A stretch of 64,000 bases of DNA from Chelonoidis abingdonii (lineage: Eukaryota; Chordata; Testudines; Testudinidae): NCBI RefSeq assembly GCF_003597395.2, contig NC_133771.1, positions 139,504,027 to 139,568,026 on the forward strand, in the 5' to 3' direction. This document shows, piece by piece, positions 35,065 to 46,494 of this stretch. Below the pieces are notes generated by a model. It was not told the DNA's origin. It worked only from the letters and a program-made list of their open reading frames with translations, and did not search any database. A program made the translations under genes and the position numbers. Within the stretch, counting starts at the first letter, position 1. Every line of letters begins with the position of its first letter.

Positions 35065-35442
35065 CACACTAGAACCTCGGAGTTACGAACAGCTCAGGAA
35101 TGAAGGTTGTTCATAACTCTGAAATGTTCGTAACTCTGAACAAATTGTTATGGTGGTTCTTTCAAAAGTTTACAAGTGAACACTGACAGCTTTGAAACAT
35201 TACTATGACAAAGAAAAATGCTGCTTTTAAAGTTAACCATCTTAATTTAAATTAAACAAGCTCAGGAACAGTTGCCTTACTTTGTCAAATTTTTTTTTTT
35301 AGTAATTTACATTTAATACAGTACTGTACTATATTTTTTTTGGTCTCTCCTGCTGTCTGATTGGACACTTCCAGTTCCACATGAAGGTGTGGTTGACTGG
35401 TCAGTTTTTAACTCTGGTGTTCATAACCCTGAGGTTCTACTG
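35065..35442. mobile_element. Tigger/pogo-like MITE, 378 bp, TA target
   Basis: Ends CACACTAGAACCTCGGAGTT and AACCCTGAGGTTCTACTG are inverted (TAGAACCTCRGRGTTAYGAAC). TA at 35063-35064 and 35443-35444. The terminal segment is followed by an inner inverted GTTCATAACTCTGAAATG block. AT-rich interior; termini resemble Tigger-type mariner elements. Confidence 0.8.
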
Positions 35443-36745
35443 TAAGTACTACTGTCTGTTAATGTGCACCAATACCATCACAGAATCAAAGTAAACGTAA
35501 AACTTCCCCCATGCCAATCGCTCATTGAGATAACACAGTTAAGGCACATCCGTTTCTTAGCCAACGATACACAAGGGAGTGTTATGGCCAACATCATATC
35601 CAACCACTTTTGGCTGCCCTAACCCCGTGGATCAGGTACCCATTTTTCAGCTGAGTAAACTGGAGGCAGCCTTTCAATGTGAGATCAAGCAAGACTCAAA
35701 CCCACAACCTTCAGGTACCAATCAGTTTAACAAGGGCTATATTTCCAACTACCAACTCCCCTGAAACCAAACAGTTGTGCCTTTGTAGACATTTGTTCTG
35801 AGATGCTGTGCAGTCTCAGAGAAGGGGACTGCTTGCCAGTAGACCTACGTTCCATTTCCAGTTCTCTCACTGACTCACTGGTTTACTTGGAAGAAGATAC
35901 AACCTCTCTGCTCTTCAGTTTCCTTAAAGTTCACTCCATTTTTGCTGTGTTATTGTTAGCTACTAAACACAAACTGCAGACACAATCTAGTCAGTTTTGA
36001 TATTGCACAAATGGAAGAAATTAGTAAAGTACCTGTTGGCACTTAACCAAGTCAATAATGGAGGTAGATTAAGCAATACACACACCTGGTGTCAGAAGTA
36101 TAAGATATTCTTTCTTTAGTAATTAGACAGCAATTATGAAGTTAACAGCAACTCCAGAAAAGATACATATTTCACAATATAATTGTATTCTCAGTCTGTC
36201 AGAAACAGCCACACCAAAACGAGATACAGCTCTGAAACTGAATTGTCACCTCCCCTCGAGGCACAATTGCTCAAAATAACCTTGGGAGGGTGGGAGCCTT
36301 TACTCTGTCATAATTAAATGAGCACTTATTAGCAGAGTGCAGTTGAAGCTGGTACTTTAACATGACTAGCTAGACATTAGAATGAAAGCTAAAATGAGGG
36401 GAGGAGTTTTGGTATTGGATTACCGAAAGCAGAGTTTTGGAAAACCAGAGGTAGTTCAGAGCCAGGTTTCAGTGTATCCAAGCCAACATAGTTAGGAGCT
36501 AGATGGTCTGGATTAAAAGGTTCTGATTTTGTCATCTCTATAGTGGTCAAACCAGGGTGATTTAGGTCCCAATTCGGTTTTATCCAAACCACCAAAGTAT
36601 GATGGAGGCAGGAAGGAAAGGGGAAATATAAAAGGGCCCAATTTGGACCCTTCTCTAAATTTAAGATAAACCAAATTCAAACGTGACATGACATGAAGTT
36701 AATGGGGGATGTGACTGCTTATGCTAAGGCTGACTTTGGCCCAAA
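35443..36745. other. Unrecognised non-coding sequence
   Basis: No gene or clear repeat. 36395-36600 has GGTTTGG/CCAAACC-type words that may be an old dispersed element. Confidence 0.35.
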
Positions 36746-36780
36746 ATATATATATATATATATATATATATTTTTTTAAT
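36746..36780. repeat. (TA)n microsatellite with T-run
   Basis: About twelve TA units followed by a run of T. Confidence 0.9.
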
Positions 36781-37239
36781 CTCTTGCCTAGTCTGAGAGA
36801 GAAAATCTGCCTTGCTCCATGTATACAACATACACCAGCGCTAAACTAATTGGGTGTTTATTTCCATTGATTACAAGTGGTAATAAGGACTAAGGAGAAT
36901 ACCAATAGATTTTAAAGCCAGATATAACTTATCACCTGAGCTGATCTGCGTAAAACAGGCCATAAAATTTCACTCTGACTCCTGCAGAAAGCCTGTTATT
37001 AAGCTCCATTTCAGTCTCTTTTTCATGGCTCCTCTTGGCCTTCATTTCCTTTGAGAAGTGAAACCTGTTGTGGTTTACTTTGATAAAGGTAGAGTAAGTT
37101 GTTCAGTGTTTTCAGGCAATAAGGTCGTTTTGTTATCTCTTGCCACATCCCTAGCAATGCTGAAAAGGTGGCATTGTGGTTTGATGGCTAAGATATTAGA
37201 TCACCTCTTAGTAGAATGATGTATTATCTATTTATTTAT
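36781..37239. other. Unrecognised non-coding sequence
   Basis: Nothing recognised. Confidence 0.4.
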
Positions 37240-37440
37240 ACAGATAATTAATTCTCATAATTGTCCCGTGGAAATTGAAAAATCAAGTATTATTCTCATT
37301 TTCCAGATCGGGAAAATAAGACAACGGTATGGTTTAGGGAGCTGTCCAAGGCTACAGAGTGAGTCAATGAAAAAAGCGTCTATACCACCAAAGCCGAAGA
37401 TTTACACACCTTAAGCAGTGCTCTTATCAGAACATCCAAT
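37240..37440 (-). mobile_element. MIR-like SINE, minus strand
   Basis: Plus-strand view: TTATTCTCATTTTCCAGATC, GGGAAAATAAGACAACGGTA, GGAGCTGTCCAAGGCTACAG and AGCAGTGCTCTTATCAGAAC, the MIR core and head reversed and diverged. Confidence 0.5.
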
Positions 37441-37777
37441 GCCTATTGAAAGATCAATTGGCAGAGGCCTGGCCACAAATTTAGAGAAGACGAGGCCTCC
37501 CCTCTGGCCCACCACGGTGAGCAACTGAGAAACACGTAGTGGGCTCTGCAGGGGATAGAAAGAGTAAAAAGGCAGTAGAGAAGTATCATGACCCTACTCT
37601 TTGCTGTAGCTCTATCCTCCCCCATCTTCCTTTTCCTCTTCCTTTATCCTTTCTGCTTCTACATCCTCAGCCCTCCTCTACCATTTCACATCTCTTGTCA
37701 GTTTTCCACACACACCCCAAATAATTTTAAAAATTAATTTTGCACAAGAAAATTAACTAAAGTATCTGTATATGTTT
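37441..37777. other. Unrecognised non-coding sequence
   Basis: Pyrimidine-rich, with no repeat or exon recognised. Confidence 0.4.
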
Positions 37778-38285
37778 CTAGTTCTGGAGTCCACAACTCA
37801 AGAAGGATGTTGATAAACTGGAGAGGGTTCAGAGAAGAGCCACAAGAATGATTAAAGGATTAGAAAACAATGTCTTATAATGCTAGGCTCAGGGAGGTCA
37901 ATCTAGTAATTTTAACAAAGAGAAGGCTGAGGGGTGACTTGATTACAGTGTGTAAGTACTACATGTGGAACCCATATGTGATAATGGCCTCTTCAGTCTA
38001 GAAGAAAAAGGTATAACATGGTGCAGTAACTGGAAGTTGAAGCTAGATACATTCAGACTGGAAATAAAACACATTTTAAATAGTGATGGTAAATAATGAT
38101 TGGAACCATTTACGAGGGCTTGTGGTGGAGTTTTCATCACTGAATCTTTAAATCAAGATTGAATATTTTTCTAGAAGATCTTCTTAGGAATTTGGGGCAG
38201 AGGGAAAGTTCTATGGCCTGTCTTGTACAGGAGGTCAGACTAGATGATCACAATGATCCCTTTTGGCCTTGGAATCTATGAATCA
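37778..38285 (+). mobile_element. CR1-type LINE, C-terminal coding end and 3' UTR
   Basis: GTTCAGAGAAGAGCCACAAG and AATGATTAAAGGATTAGAAA translate to the 'ERVQRRATRMIKGLE'-type segment near the CR1 reverse-transcriptase C-terminus. GTCAGACTAGATGATCACAA, TGATCCCTTTTGGCCTTGGA and ATCTATGAATCAAT are the 3' terminus. The coding part has frameshifts and stops. It differs in sequence from the 46495 copy, so a separate subfamily. Confidence 0.85.
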
Positions 38286-38296
38286 ATATACATATG

Positions 38297-38324
38297 TTGT
38301 GTGTGTGTGTGCGCGCACGTGCAT
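38297..38324. repeat. (TG)n/(CG)n alternating tract
   Basis: TGTGTGTGTGTGTGCGCGCACGTG-type alternating purine-pyrimidine sequence directly after the LINE 3' end. Confidence 0.85.
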
Positions 38325-39127
38325 ACATTATCTATAAAATCCCCAAGAAGCATGCAAAATAGGTAAATAAAAAGGCTATGGGGGCTTATTGCTATAATTC
38401 TTATTCTCCCTTTCTGCTGTGCTCCTGCTGTCTGACTTCCTTTGGTATGTTTTATCTGTGCTTAGATTATAACATCTTTGGGGCAGGAACTGCTTCTTTT
38501 ATACGTTCCAGTGATTTGTCTATCAGATTGTAGGCACTCAAGTCACTCTAAGAGGAGCATACTACATTATTGTGTTCTCTGATAAGCTTCTGGTAGTGAG
38601 AATCTTTAAAAGCAGAGATCTAAAGGGATAGACGTGTCGTCTTCAAACTCCGCCATCTCAATTAATTTTGCATTCTCCTCTGTCTTCTTTATCCATTCCC
38701 TTCAAGTGAACCACTGTGCTGCAGACACAGGCAGAAGGTGGGTACAAGACAAAATTTCTGAGGGATTAAATGGCATAGAGCAGTACAATTAGAAGGCATA
38801 TCGTAAATGGCTTTCCCATGGGTGTTGAAGGTGATCTAGCCATGTTCTCCGAGTTGTCTACAGCTGAGACTTGACAATGACCTCAGGGCAAACTCCAACA
38901 AATTAAGAGGATATGTGAAAATTGCCTAGTTCCTTTTCTCCAGCCTCAATCCATCACATTCTTTACCTCATCAGTAGCATCTATTAGCCTTGGCCCAAAT
39001 CAGTTGCTTCCCTACTCCCACCCTGTATTCTTAGTCTCGTGCAGGCCTTTGGCCTGAGCAGGGGGACCATATTTCGAATCTGAACACCCTAAATACACTT
39101 CCTCTCTCACATTCCTATTCTTTAATA
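38325..39127. other. Mostly unrecognised; possible SINE tail scrap
   Basis: 38460-38530 (GATTATAACATCTTTGGGGC, AGGAACTGCTTC) resembles the SINE tail 'TAGATTATAAGATATCTGGGG' seen at 62170. The rest is unrecognised. Confidence 0.4.
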
Positions 39128-39314
39128 CACCTCTACCCCGATATAACGTGACCTGATATAACACAAATTCAGATATAACGCGGTAAAGCAGCACTCCGGG
39201 GGGCGGGGCCGCACACTCCAGCGGATCAAAGCAAGTTCGACATAACGCGGTTTCACCTATAATGCGGTAAGATTTTTTGGCTCCCGAGGACAGCGTTATA
39301 TTGGGGTAGAGATG
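39128..39314. mobile_element. 187-bp mariner/Tigger-like MITE, TA target
   Basis: Terminal inverted repeats CACCTCTACCCCGATATAAC and the complement of GTTATATTGGGGTAGAGATG match at 19 of 21 positions. TA at 39126-39127 and 39315-39316. Interior repeats GATATAACGCGGTAA/ATAATGCGGTAA and a GGGGGGCGGGGCCGC core. Retained CpGs suggest relative youth. Confidence 0.85.
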
Positions 39315-39354
39315 TATATCTATTCTATTTATTCACTGGGCCAGAAAGATAGTG

Positions 39355-39560
39355 AGAATGACTCTATAGCCTGGGCACTTACCTGGTGGGGGGGACATCC
39401 AAGTTCCAATTCCTGCTCCAATTAATATTTAATTATTAATACACAGAGGAACTGCTCCAGTAGGAGAGATCGAGAGAGACCTACTCCAGTATATCCCATA
39501 GCAAGGTACTCACTTGCAATGTGGGAGACCCAAGTTCAAATGAGACATAGTGGGGACTTG
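39355..39560 (+). mobile_element. tRNA-like SINE heads, two in direct orientation
   Basis: First: ATAGCCTGGGCACTTACCTG then CATCCAAGTTCCAATTCCTG (39366-39415). Second: GCAAGGTACTCACTTGCAAT then GGGAGACCCAAGTTCAAATG (39501-39543). Both have an A-box-like block followed about 30 bp later by a B-box-like GTTCNA block. No functional tRNA is predicted, since the stems are not maintained. Confidence 0.45.
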
Positions 39561-41136
39561 GCGCCAGTAGACCACATCCTGGGTGAGTGCTTTATCTCTG
39601 GGGCATAAAAGTGGCATCCCCATCTCCTCTGGAGATTTTCTGAATGGGGTTGCCAAATGTCCTTTGCTTTTCATAGAAAAGCAGTTAAAAATGCCGAGAA
39701 TTGGAACTAAATATTTGTTTAGGGTTGAAAAAAACATTTTGTTTGACCTGAAATTATTTTTTTTTCCAGTTTTTTGTTTTGCTAAAAACCAATTTGCATT
39801 TCAAATTGAGGATATCATCTCCTCTTCCCTCCCACGCCCATCCCCGCCCCAGCTGACCAGCAAACCAAATGATTATTCATACAGCTCTGCTCATCATGGA
39901 TACCATCCGAACAATAATAATTTGCTGCCCTTTCCTGGGATTTATAAAATTTAAGTACATGGAAGATGGCATTCTTCTTCTTGTCATATCTTGCTGCAGT
40001 TTCTAAATGGCAGGGTGCCAAAGGTGGCTGCTGGATTTATTTATTTTTTTCCTTTAGCTAAAATAGATGACAGGTTTTTGGATGTGCCTACCATGTTTGT
40101 AGAAGCCAATCATAATGCAGAATGGAGAGAGCAAATTGGCCCAAAGCAACAAAGAATGAGATGTGGGCCAAATTCATTCCTGAAGTAACTCATCGGAGTT
40201 GTAACAAGGAAGAATTTGCCCCACTATGTGGATAAGGTTTCCATCATCAATAGCTTTGACAATATTAGCTCCCTCAACAGAAATATCAAATCTATCTCCA
40301 GAGCCTGTGTACACAGCTGACTGCATTAGAAACTGGGAGCAGATTTCCAAACTGTCAGAAGTGGACTGAGTGTAAGGTTTTTTGTTTTGTTTTCTCACTT
40401 TCTTTTTCTTTTTTAAATCAAAGTACTTCTTGAATAAATGTTCTGTTATTTTACGGAACTTAAGTACATTCTGTTAAAAGAGGAGAGAGTTCTCCAGTTA
40501 CATTGAAACAATCTGGTTTAGAACAAGCACTTATCAGCTGTGAGATTCATTTCCCCTGCAACAGCGTGTCTGAGTCAAGCAGGAGAAATGACAACTTATT
40601 TCCAGTGAAGGGTGAAAATGTGATTTCTTCAGATGCTTCCATGCGCCACATAAAAATTTATGCAGCCTCAACACCACACCTGCATTTGCCTCAAAAGTGA
40701 ATTGATATGGCCCCAAAAGGGCAGTTTGTAGTAGCCCTTTGCACCACACCCTTTGCTATTTTAAAAATGTGTTAAAGTGAAGAGCATACTAGGTAGAAGA
40801 GATAACCCACCTCTTTGAAGGGGTATGGCATGCATAGCAACCACCTCAGATGGAGGGTCAGAAAAACAGCACCAGGGAAATGAGAGACAAGGGTATCTGC
40901 CAAACAAAGATTCCAGATGGATCCAAACAACCCAGAACATGGGTGGGGAGGATTGCTCAGAATGTGAATCCGGATCTCAGTTTAGCACCCGATCTGTCCC
41001 TCCCTCTGTAAAGGGCCATGCCAAAACCACAGACCCAAACACACCAAAAGTTGGGGAAGTTTATTATTAGTTATTTGTATTTGAAATCTGGATCTGAATT
41101 GTGCAGCTGGAGCCTACTATAAAAAATGCAAACAGT
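39561..41136. other. Unrecognised sequence with one tiny MITE
   Basis: 40163-40222 is a small palindrome with GGGCCAAATTCATTCCTG and AGGAAGAATTTGCCCC ends, family of 3421-3553. Frames of 123 codons or less have no domain. Confidence 0.4.
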
Positions 41137-41299
41137 AGAGAGACAAGATGGATGAGGTAATATCTTTTATTGGACCAACTTCTGTTGATGAGAGAGACAA
41201 GCTTTCCTGAAGAAGAGGGCTGTGTAGCTTGAAAGCTTGTCTCTCTCACCAACAGAGGGTGGTCCAGTAAAAATATTACCTCACCCACCTTGTCTCTCT
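41137..41299. repeat. 163-bp long palindrome of a dispersed repeat
   Basis: Left arm 41137-41206 (AGAGAGACAAGATGGATGAG, TAATATCTTTTATTGGACCA, AGAGACAAGCTTTC) is inverted at 41231-41299 (GAAAGCTTGTCTCTCTCACC, GGTGGTCCAGTAAAAATATT, CCTCACCCACCTTGTCTCTC) around a 24-bp spacer. I recall the single-arm version as a turtle dispersed repeat, so this looks like a head-to-head dimer. Confidence 0.8.
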
Positions 41300-41739
41300 A
41301 ATATCCTGGGACAAGCATGGCTACAACAACCCTGCATTAATGCACACACTGCAATTTCAGAAGGTCAAGCCAGTTGTGGACACTCCCTGGAGAACATTTC
41401 CCAAGATGCCAAGTAACCAGGCTGGCAGTTTATGAAAGACTTACGTAAACCTGCTCTCAGCTGCCTCATGCCAAATCAAATGAGGCTGTACTATGTACTC
41501 TCACATGCCTACATCCCAGTACTGAGAAATGAGCAAGTGACCCCATTTACCTCTCACCATGAAGAAACACAGAAGCAAGTGATGTGTTGTCACCATCCAT
41601 TTAGAAATATAAGCCTCATCCAGGATGAACGGTGAAACTGGTCTGTGAACTATTATCAAAAAGCAATTTGCTGTTTGCTTGTGGTAGTTTCCACGGTTAT
41701 CCATATAAATATTATAGTAGTACCAATCGACCTCCACAA
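41300..41739. other. Unrecognised non-coding sequence
   Basis: Nothing recognised. Confidence 0.4.
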
Positions 41740-42060
41740 AGACTGTGCAGAACACCTAGCCGTATGGGGCCCCATACATTTAGTAAGACAGGCTGTCCCT
41801 GGAAGAGCTTATAGATTAAGACAAGATGTGGGGATGGGGTAGGAGGAAATACTATTAATCCCATTTGACAGATGGGGAATTTAGGCACAGAGAGGTTAAG
41901 GTACTGCCCAAGGTCAGACAGGAATTCTGTTGCAAACCTGTGAATGGAACCCCATTCTCACATCCTAAATCACATCCTAACCACAAGACCACCCTTCCTG
42001 TACTAGATGCCACAAAAATGCCAAAGAAGGTACAGTCCCTGCCCCAAAGAGCTTATCACC
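41740..42060 (-). mobile_element. MIR/tRNA-core SINE and adjacent tail fragment, minus strand
   Basis: Plus-strand view: GGCTGTCCCTGGAAGAGCTT, CATTTGACAGATGGGGAATT, TAGGCACAGAGAGGTTAAGG, TACTGCCCAAGGTCAGACAG, then ACCACAAGACCACCCTTCCT, giving tail, core and head reversed. A further tail piece CAGTCCCTGCCCCAAAGAGC follows at 42030-42052. Confidence 0.75.
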
Positions 42061-42414
42061 TAAAAACCAACAAGAGCTTGACATCTAAAAATATGAGAGG
42101 AAAAACATCTAATTCCAACCACATGATGACAGTTTCCTGCCATCTTCTTGGTCAATGTGGTATGTGTATCGTGACGAGGAGATCGTATGATACATCTGAT
42201 GTGTAGTTGCCCATTGTGACTATGCCTCGCTGATCTCTCTGCCATACCACAGCTAAATTGAGGCCTGAGGTGGCCCAGGTGTCCTATCACCACCACTCAG
42301 CTGCATCATATTCTTTTCTTCTTTGACAGCACAGACAGTGCTGCAGCACCCATTGCTCTTTTAGTGAGACTCCAACTTCTTTGGGCCTGTCTTCTGTCTC
42401 TAAGTAGAACAACA

Positions 42415-43330
42415 GAATCAGAAATGTAGGGCCCAAGGGACCACAGGAAGTCATCTAGCCCATCCTCCACACTGTTTAGGTATACCTAGACCATCCCTGA
42501 CAGGTATTTGTCTAACCTGTTCTTAAAAACCACCTATGACAAGGATTCTACAACCTTCCTATGTAACCCATTCCAGTGCTTAAATATCCTTATAGGTAAA
42601 ATGTTTTTCCTAATATCTAACCTGAATCTCCTTTGCCACAAACTTACCCGATTAGTTCTTGGCCTACCCTTGGCGGACACGGAGAACAATTGATCATCTT
42701 ATAACAACCCTTTACATAGTTGAAGACTGGAAATTACATCTAAGAAGGGGACATAACAGCTTTCCAATTAAGCTAGTGTGCAAAAACTAGAGGTATAGCC
42801 CTCATAGCACAAGCAGCAGGATGGGCTAGCCACCTGAGTACAACCACATCTGAAATTCTAGCTACATACTCCGGTGGCCATTCTCTCACTCACACCGCTG
42901 CACTGCTGCTACACTGCTGGTTTTAGTGCATTAGCTCAATCAAAGCTAATACTGGTAAGTCTACCCAAGATGGCAGTTACGCCTCCAGCTCCACTGTGGA
43001 CATACCCTTGGGTCTTCTCTTCTCTAGAATAATGCCCAGTTCTTTCAACCTTTCCTCATAGATCCTGTTTTCTAAATCTCTGCTCATTTTTGTTGCTCTC
43101 TGTGCTCTCTGCAATTTGCTCACATCTTTCCTAAAGTGTGGCACCCAGAATTGGATATAGTACTTCAGCTGAGGCCTCACCAGTGCCAAGCAGAGCAGAA
43201 CAATTGCCTCTGGTGTCTTACATTTGACATTCTTGTCAGCACATCCCAGAATGATATTCCGGCTGCATCACATAGTTGACTCATATTCAGTTTGTGATTC
43301 ACCGTGACCCCCAGATGTATTTCAGCAGTT
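42415..43330 (-). mobile_element. CR1-type LINE 3' end, minus strand, split by a MITE
   Basis: The C-terminal coding part lies at about 43330-43013. On the minus strand it includes LGVTVNHKLNMSQ, LVRPQLKYYIQFW and LQRAQRATKMSRDLE-type segments in two frames, broken by frameshifts. The 3' part at 42726-42415 has the CCTGACAGGTATTTGTCTAA, CCTGTTCTTAAAAACCACC and AATCAGAAATGTAGGGCCC blocks (plus-strand view). A palindromic MITE fills the gap. Confidence 0.85.
42727..43012. mobile_element. MITE with GGGTATGTCCACA end, nested in CR1
   Basis: The minus-strand start GGGTATGTCCACAGTGGAGC, followed by GGGTAGACTTACCAGTATTA, AGCTTTGATTGAGCTAATGC, ACTAAAACCAGCAGTGTAGC, matches a palindromic MITE I recall from turtles. 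The other end (plus view AAGAAGGGGACATAACAGC) is worn, so the boundary there is approximate. Confidence 0.55.
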
Positions 43331-43767
43331 GCAGAAATAAGGGGGGAAGTACAAGGTGAAAAAGACTGCAAAAATCTCACAAAAATTATAAAAAGGATCA
43401 TTTTTATATGCACAGGAGGGAGGACAGAGAATAATTAAAATACAATTGCTTTTTTTAAAGTTCAGTATTTTATCCAAAATATTTTTGTCAGAAAAATAAT
43501 TTAAAAACACAGTAAAATCTATAATTGCTTGATTAGCTGTGTCCTACTTATTGTTTGAGAGGGGCACTGGGTTGGGAACAAAGCTGAAACCACTCAAATG
43601 CTGTCTGAGCAACTCTCAGACCTGCTGACTGAGGATAGTGATGGTGGACAACAGGAGCGAAAAGCATTGTGGGATGGAGCTGAGGACTGTCTGCACCAGT
43701 ACAGCTACAACACTCAGTTGTGGAGAAGCATCTCAAGTCTTGCCCAGAGCTAATGCAGTCACTGAAT
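43331..43767. other. Unrecognised AT-rich sequence
   Basis: Nothing recognised beyond A- and T-rich composition. Confidence 0.4.
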
Positions 43768-43889
43768 GGGGTTTTCAAAAGCACTCAGCACTGACATAAA
43801 ACTGATCCCACAGAAGTCAGTAATAAGACTTCTGATTTCAATGAGCACAGAACCAGGCCAATGCTGACTGCTTTTGAAAAATCCCACCC
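43768..43889. mobile_element. MITE with GGGGTTTTCAAAAGC termini
   Basis: The left GGGGTTTTCAAAAGCACTCA and the right GCTGACTGCTTTTGAAAAATC-CCACC are inverted over about 22 bp. The interior has CAGAAGTCAGTAATAAGACTTCTGATT, itself palindromic. Confidence 0.65.
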
Positions 43890-46494
43890 ACCGTTGTTAA
43901 TGAGAACACATGGGAACATTCAAGCCCCTTTTGTGTGTGGACGCAAACATCCAGCTTCCTTGTTGCAATGAGCCTTGTGCAGGTATTGACAGCTGTGCAA
44001 AGTGAGGGCAAGGTGCGTGTAAATGGTTACCTTCTGATTTTGTAGTGTTTTACACGCACTTTACTCTGGTGTTTATGACCACATAAGGTATAGAGCAAAA
44101 GAGAATTTGGCCCAATTTTTTTTAATAAGAATTCCAGGTGCTTTGATGGGTACTGCCAGCGCGCCCATTCTCTAGTATAGACGGGATTACAGAGTGCTAA
44201 AATGTGTCCCATAGCCACATATGTTTAATATGCAGGTGCAGCCTATGTGTCCCATCATGCACTGCTCTATCTTGACAAGAGTGATCTTTCACATTGGTGT
44301 AATGATTCAACAAGATCATGCATTCAGATTTGTACACAGTGGAGAAGTCTGCTCTGACTGCACCACTTCGGTAGTCAAATTCCTCTTCTTGGACTCAAGG
44401 GTGTGGCCCTTGTGCCTTGACCAGTTGCCAGTATGGCCTTTGGGCTAATTTTGAGTACCTCTGCTCAAGCATGCTACACATTTACTCTCTGCCTACAAAT
44501 GACTAAAGGGCGTGAATCTAGTTACTATCGTTTTCACAGTGTGCTGACTTAGCTATAGGGTCGTCAAGCAGTTTACAGTAAATTTATTTCATTTCTCAAA
44601 TACTATTTCCTTAAGTGCAATGAATTGTGTGCAGGGAATTACTGACAGTTCCTCTTCCTTTGCTTTACCATACCAACCAGTTCTCATTGTGGCAGGGCTG
44701 AGATACTGAGAATTGACAATCTGCTCCCTAATCTGTATTGTGGTAGCACCTCAGCCAGGTTGGAACTCTATTGTTATGGCTACTCTACACACACACACAC
44801 ACAGTAAGTTACTGCTCCTGCCCCCAAAAGCATACACAGAGAGATGTAAGTGGCTGTGCCAAGCTTGTAGTTTTGAAGCAGCATAAGAGAGCTTTCAAAT
44901 GAGAAATAAAAGAACTGTGACCACCACCTATCACCTGTAAAGCAAGGCAGTGTTGTTGTCACTACTCACCCTTACGAATTACACTTTCACACACTTCAGA
45001 TCCATTCTATTTTACCTATCTTTGGTGAAGCCCAGGGCTTTGCTCCTACTAAATGCCATTCAAAGACTTGCAGTATTGTGTTACTCATGTCCCTTCACTT
45101 GATTGCAACTCTGCCTCTCATCATAGTTCACTTTTTCATTGAATGTAGCATAGCCTGGATTCTTGGCACTGATATGCCAATGATCAACACAAAGCAAAGG
45201 ATCTTCTGTTGCTGAGTAAGGTTAAGGTCTAGCAAGAATGAGGGACTTGGGAGACTCCCTGTTTCCTGAAGAGGACACAATTTGTTCTTCATATGCAGAA
45301 GCTGGGCTTGGGCAGTCCTTGTGTGATGAAGTGGACAGTGTCAGCTGAAAAATAATGTGATATGGATGGCATTACTGAAAATTTGGAAACATCAGCTAAA
45401 GGAGAATGACCTATTGTCCAATAATTATGCAAGGGGAGGCAGCGATGCCCTGGGGGAGGGAAGGATTCTAACTTCATTTCACACAGAGATACATCTGTTT
45501 ATTAATGAATCAGCACCAGCAAGAAAGCAAGCAATTGTCTTTGGAGAAGGCAGGTAAATCATCTATGAAAGTTCCAACAAGATTTTACATTAATGCTTCT
45601 TAAGAGATGGGAGGTAGAAATCCACCCTGTTTTCCAAGGAAAATGGAGATTTATCCACTTCTCAGGAGAATACACCTGCACAGACATTGGAGTCCCACGT
45701 TTTATTCAAATAGGAACAGGATAGTTATTTTGACAACACTGGTTGAAACCTGACCTTTTCAAAGAAATCAAAGACATAATTTGCAGACCGGCATAGACAC
45801 TAGGAGAGATTACTGGTAGAGAAGGAGGTGGGGTCTCTCTGCAAGACTGAAGCTCAGCGGCACAAGGGGCTGGAACTCAGACAATGAGGTGAATCAAGAG
45901 AGAGAGAGAGGGCCTGAGACTTTCCTAATGATGTGCACTAATGATGTGAGCACCTGACATGTGATAACTTTAAAGGTTTGGGCCTACCTAGGCAAGGCTT
46001 AGGAACCATAGGCACAGGTATGTTTTGTGTCCCATTCATCTTTGATTTCGGTTGGTTTTTATTTAAGAACCTTTTGGATCTTAGACTGTCTGGCAGAATG
46101 CACCACAGTTTGTCCAGAGGAGAGGTCAGCAACCCTTCAGTATCTGGGGAGACAGATTCTCCATCTAAGCCACACTCAGGTCCTCAGTGAAAGGCTCAGG
46201 CAGGGGTTCTGTCCCATAGGTATGGTCCATGCTCTGGCTGGATTCTTCCTTAATGTTCTTTCATATATAAAAAGAGTAACCATCTAATCTAACAAGTCAT
46301 TCAGACTGAAAGTAAGGAAAACAATCCAAAAAAGAACTAATGTAAAATCTCCCTACAAGAGCATTGTGTGTTTGCCTTGTTTTATCTGAACAGTCATCTA
46401 GAAAGTAAAAGTGCTTTCCAAAATGGAGGGCCTTACAGCACATCGGCAGAAAGCCTCCTGTCATTTAAAGGCATAGAACATAGAAAACTGAATG
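43890..46494. other. Unrecognised sequence with simple repeats
   Basis: (CA)n at 44786-44803 and (AG)n at 45898-45911. 44720-44770 has a scrap of SINE tail (GTATTGTGGTAGCACCTCAG). No gene recognised; frames are under 90 codons and overlap antiparallel. Confidence 0.4.
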
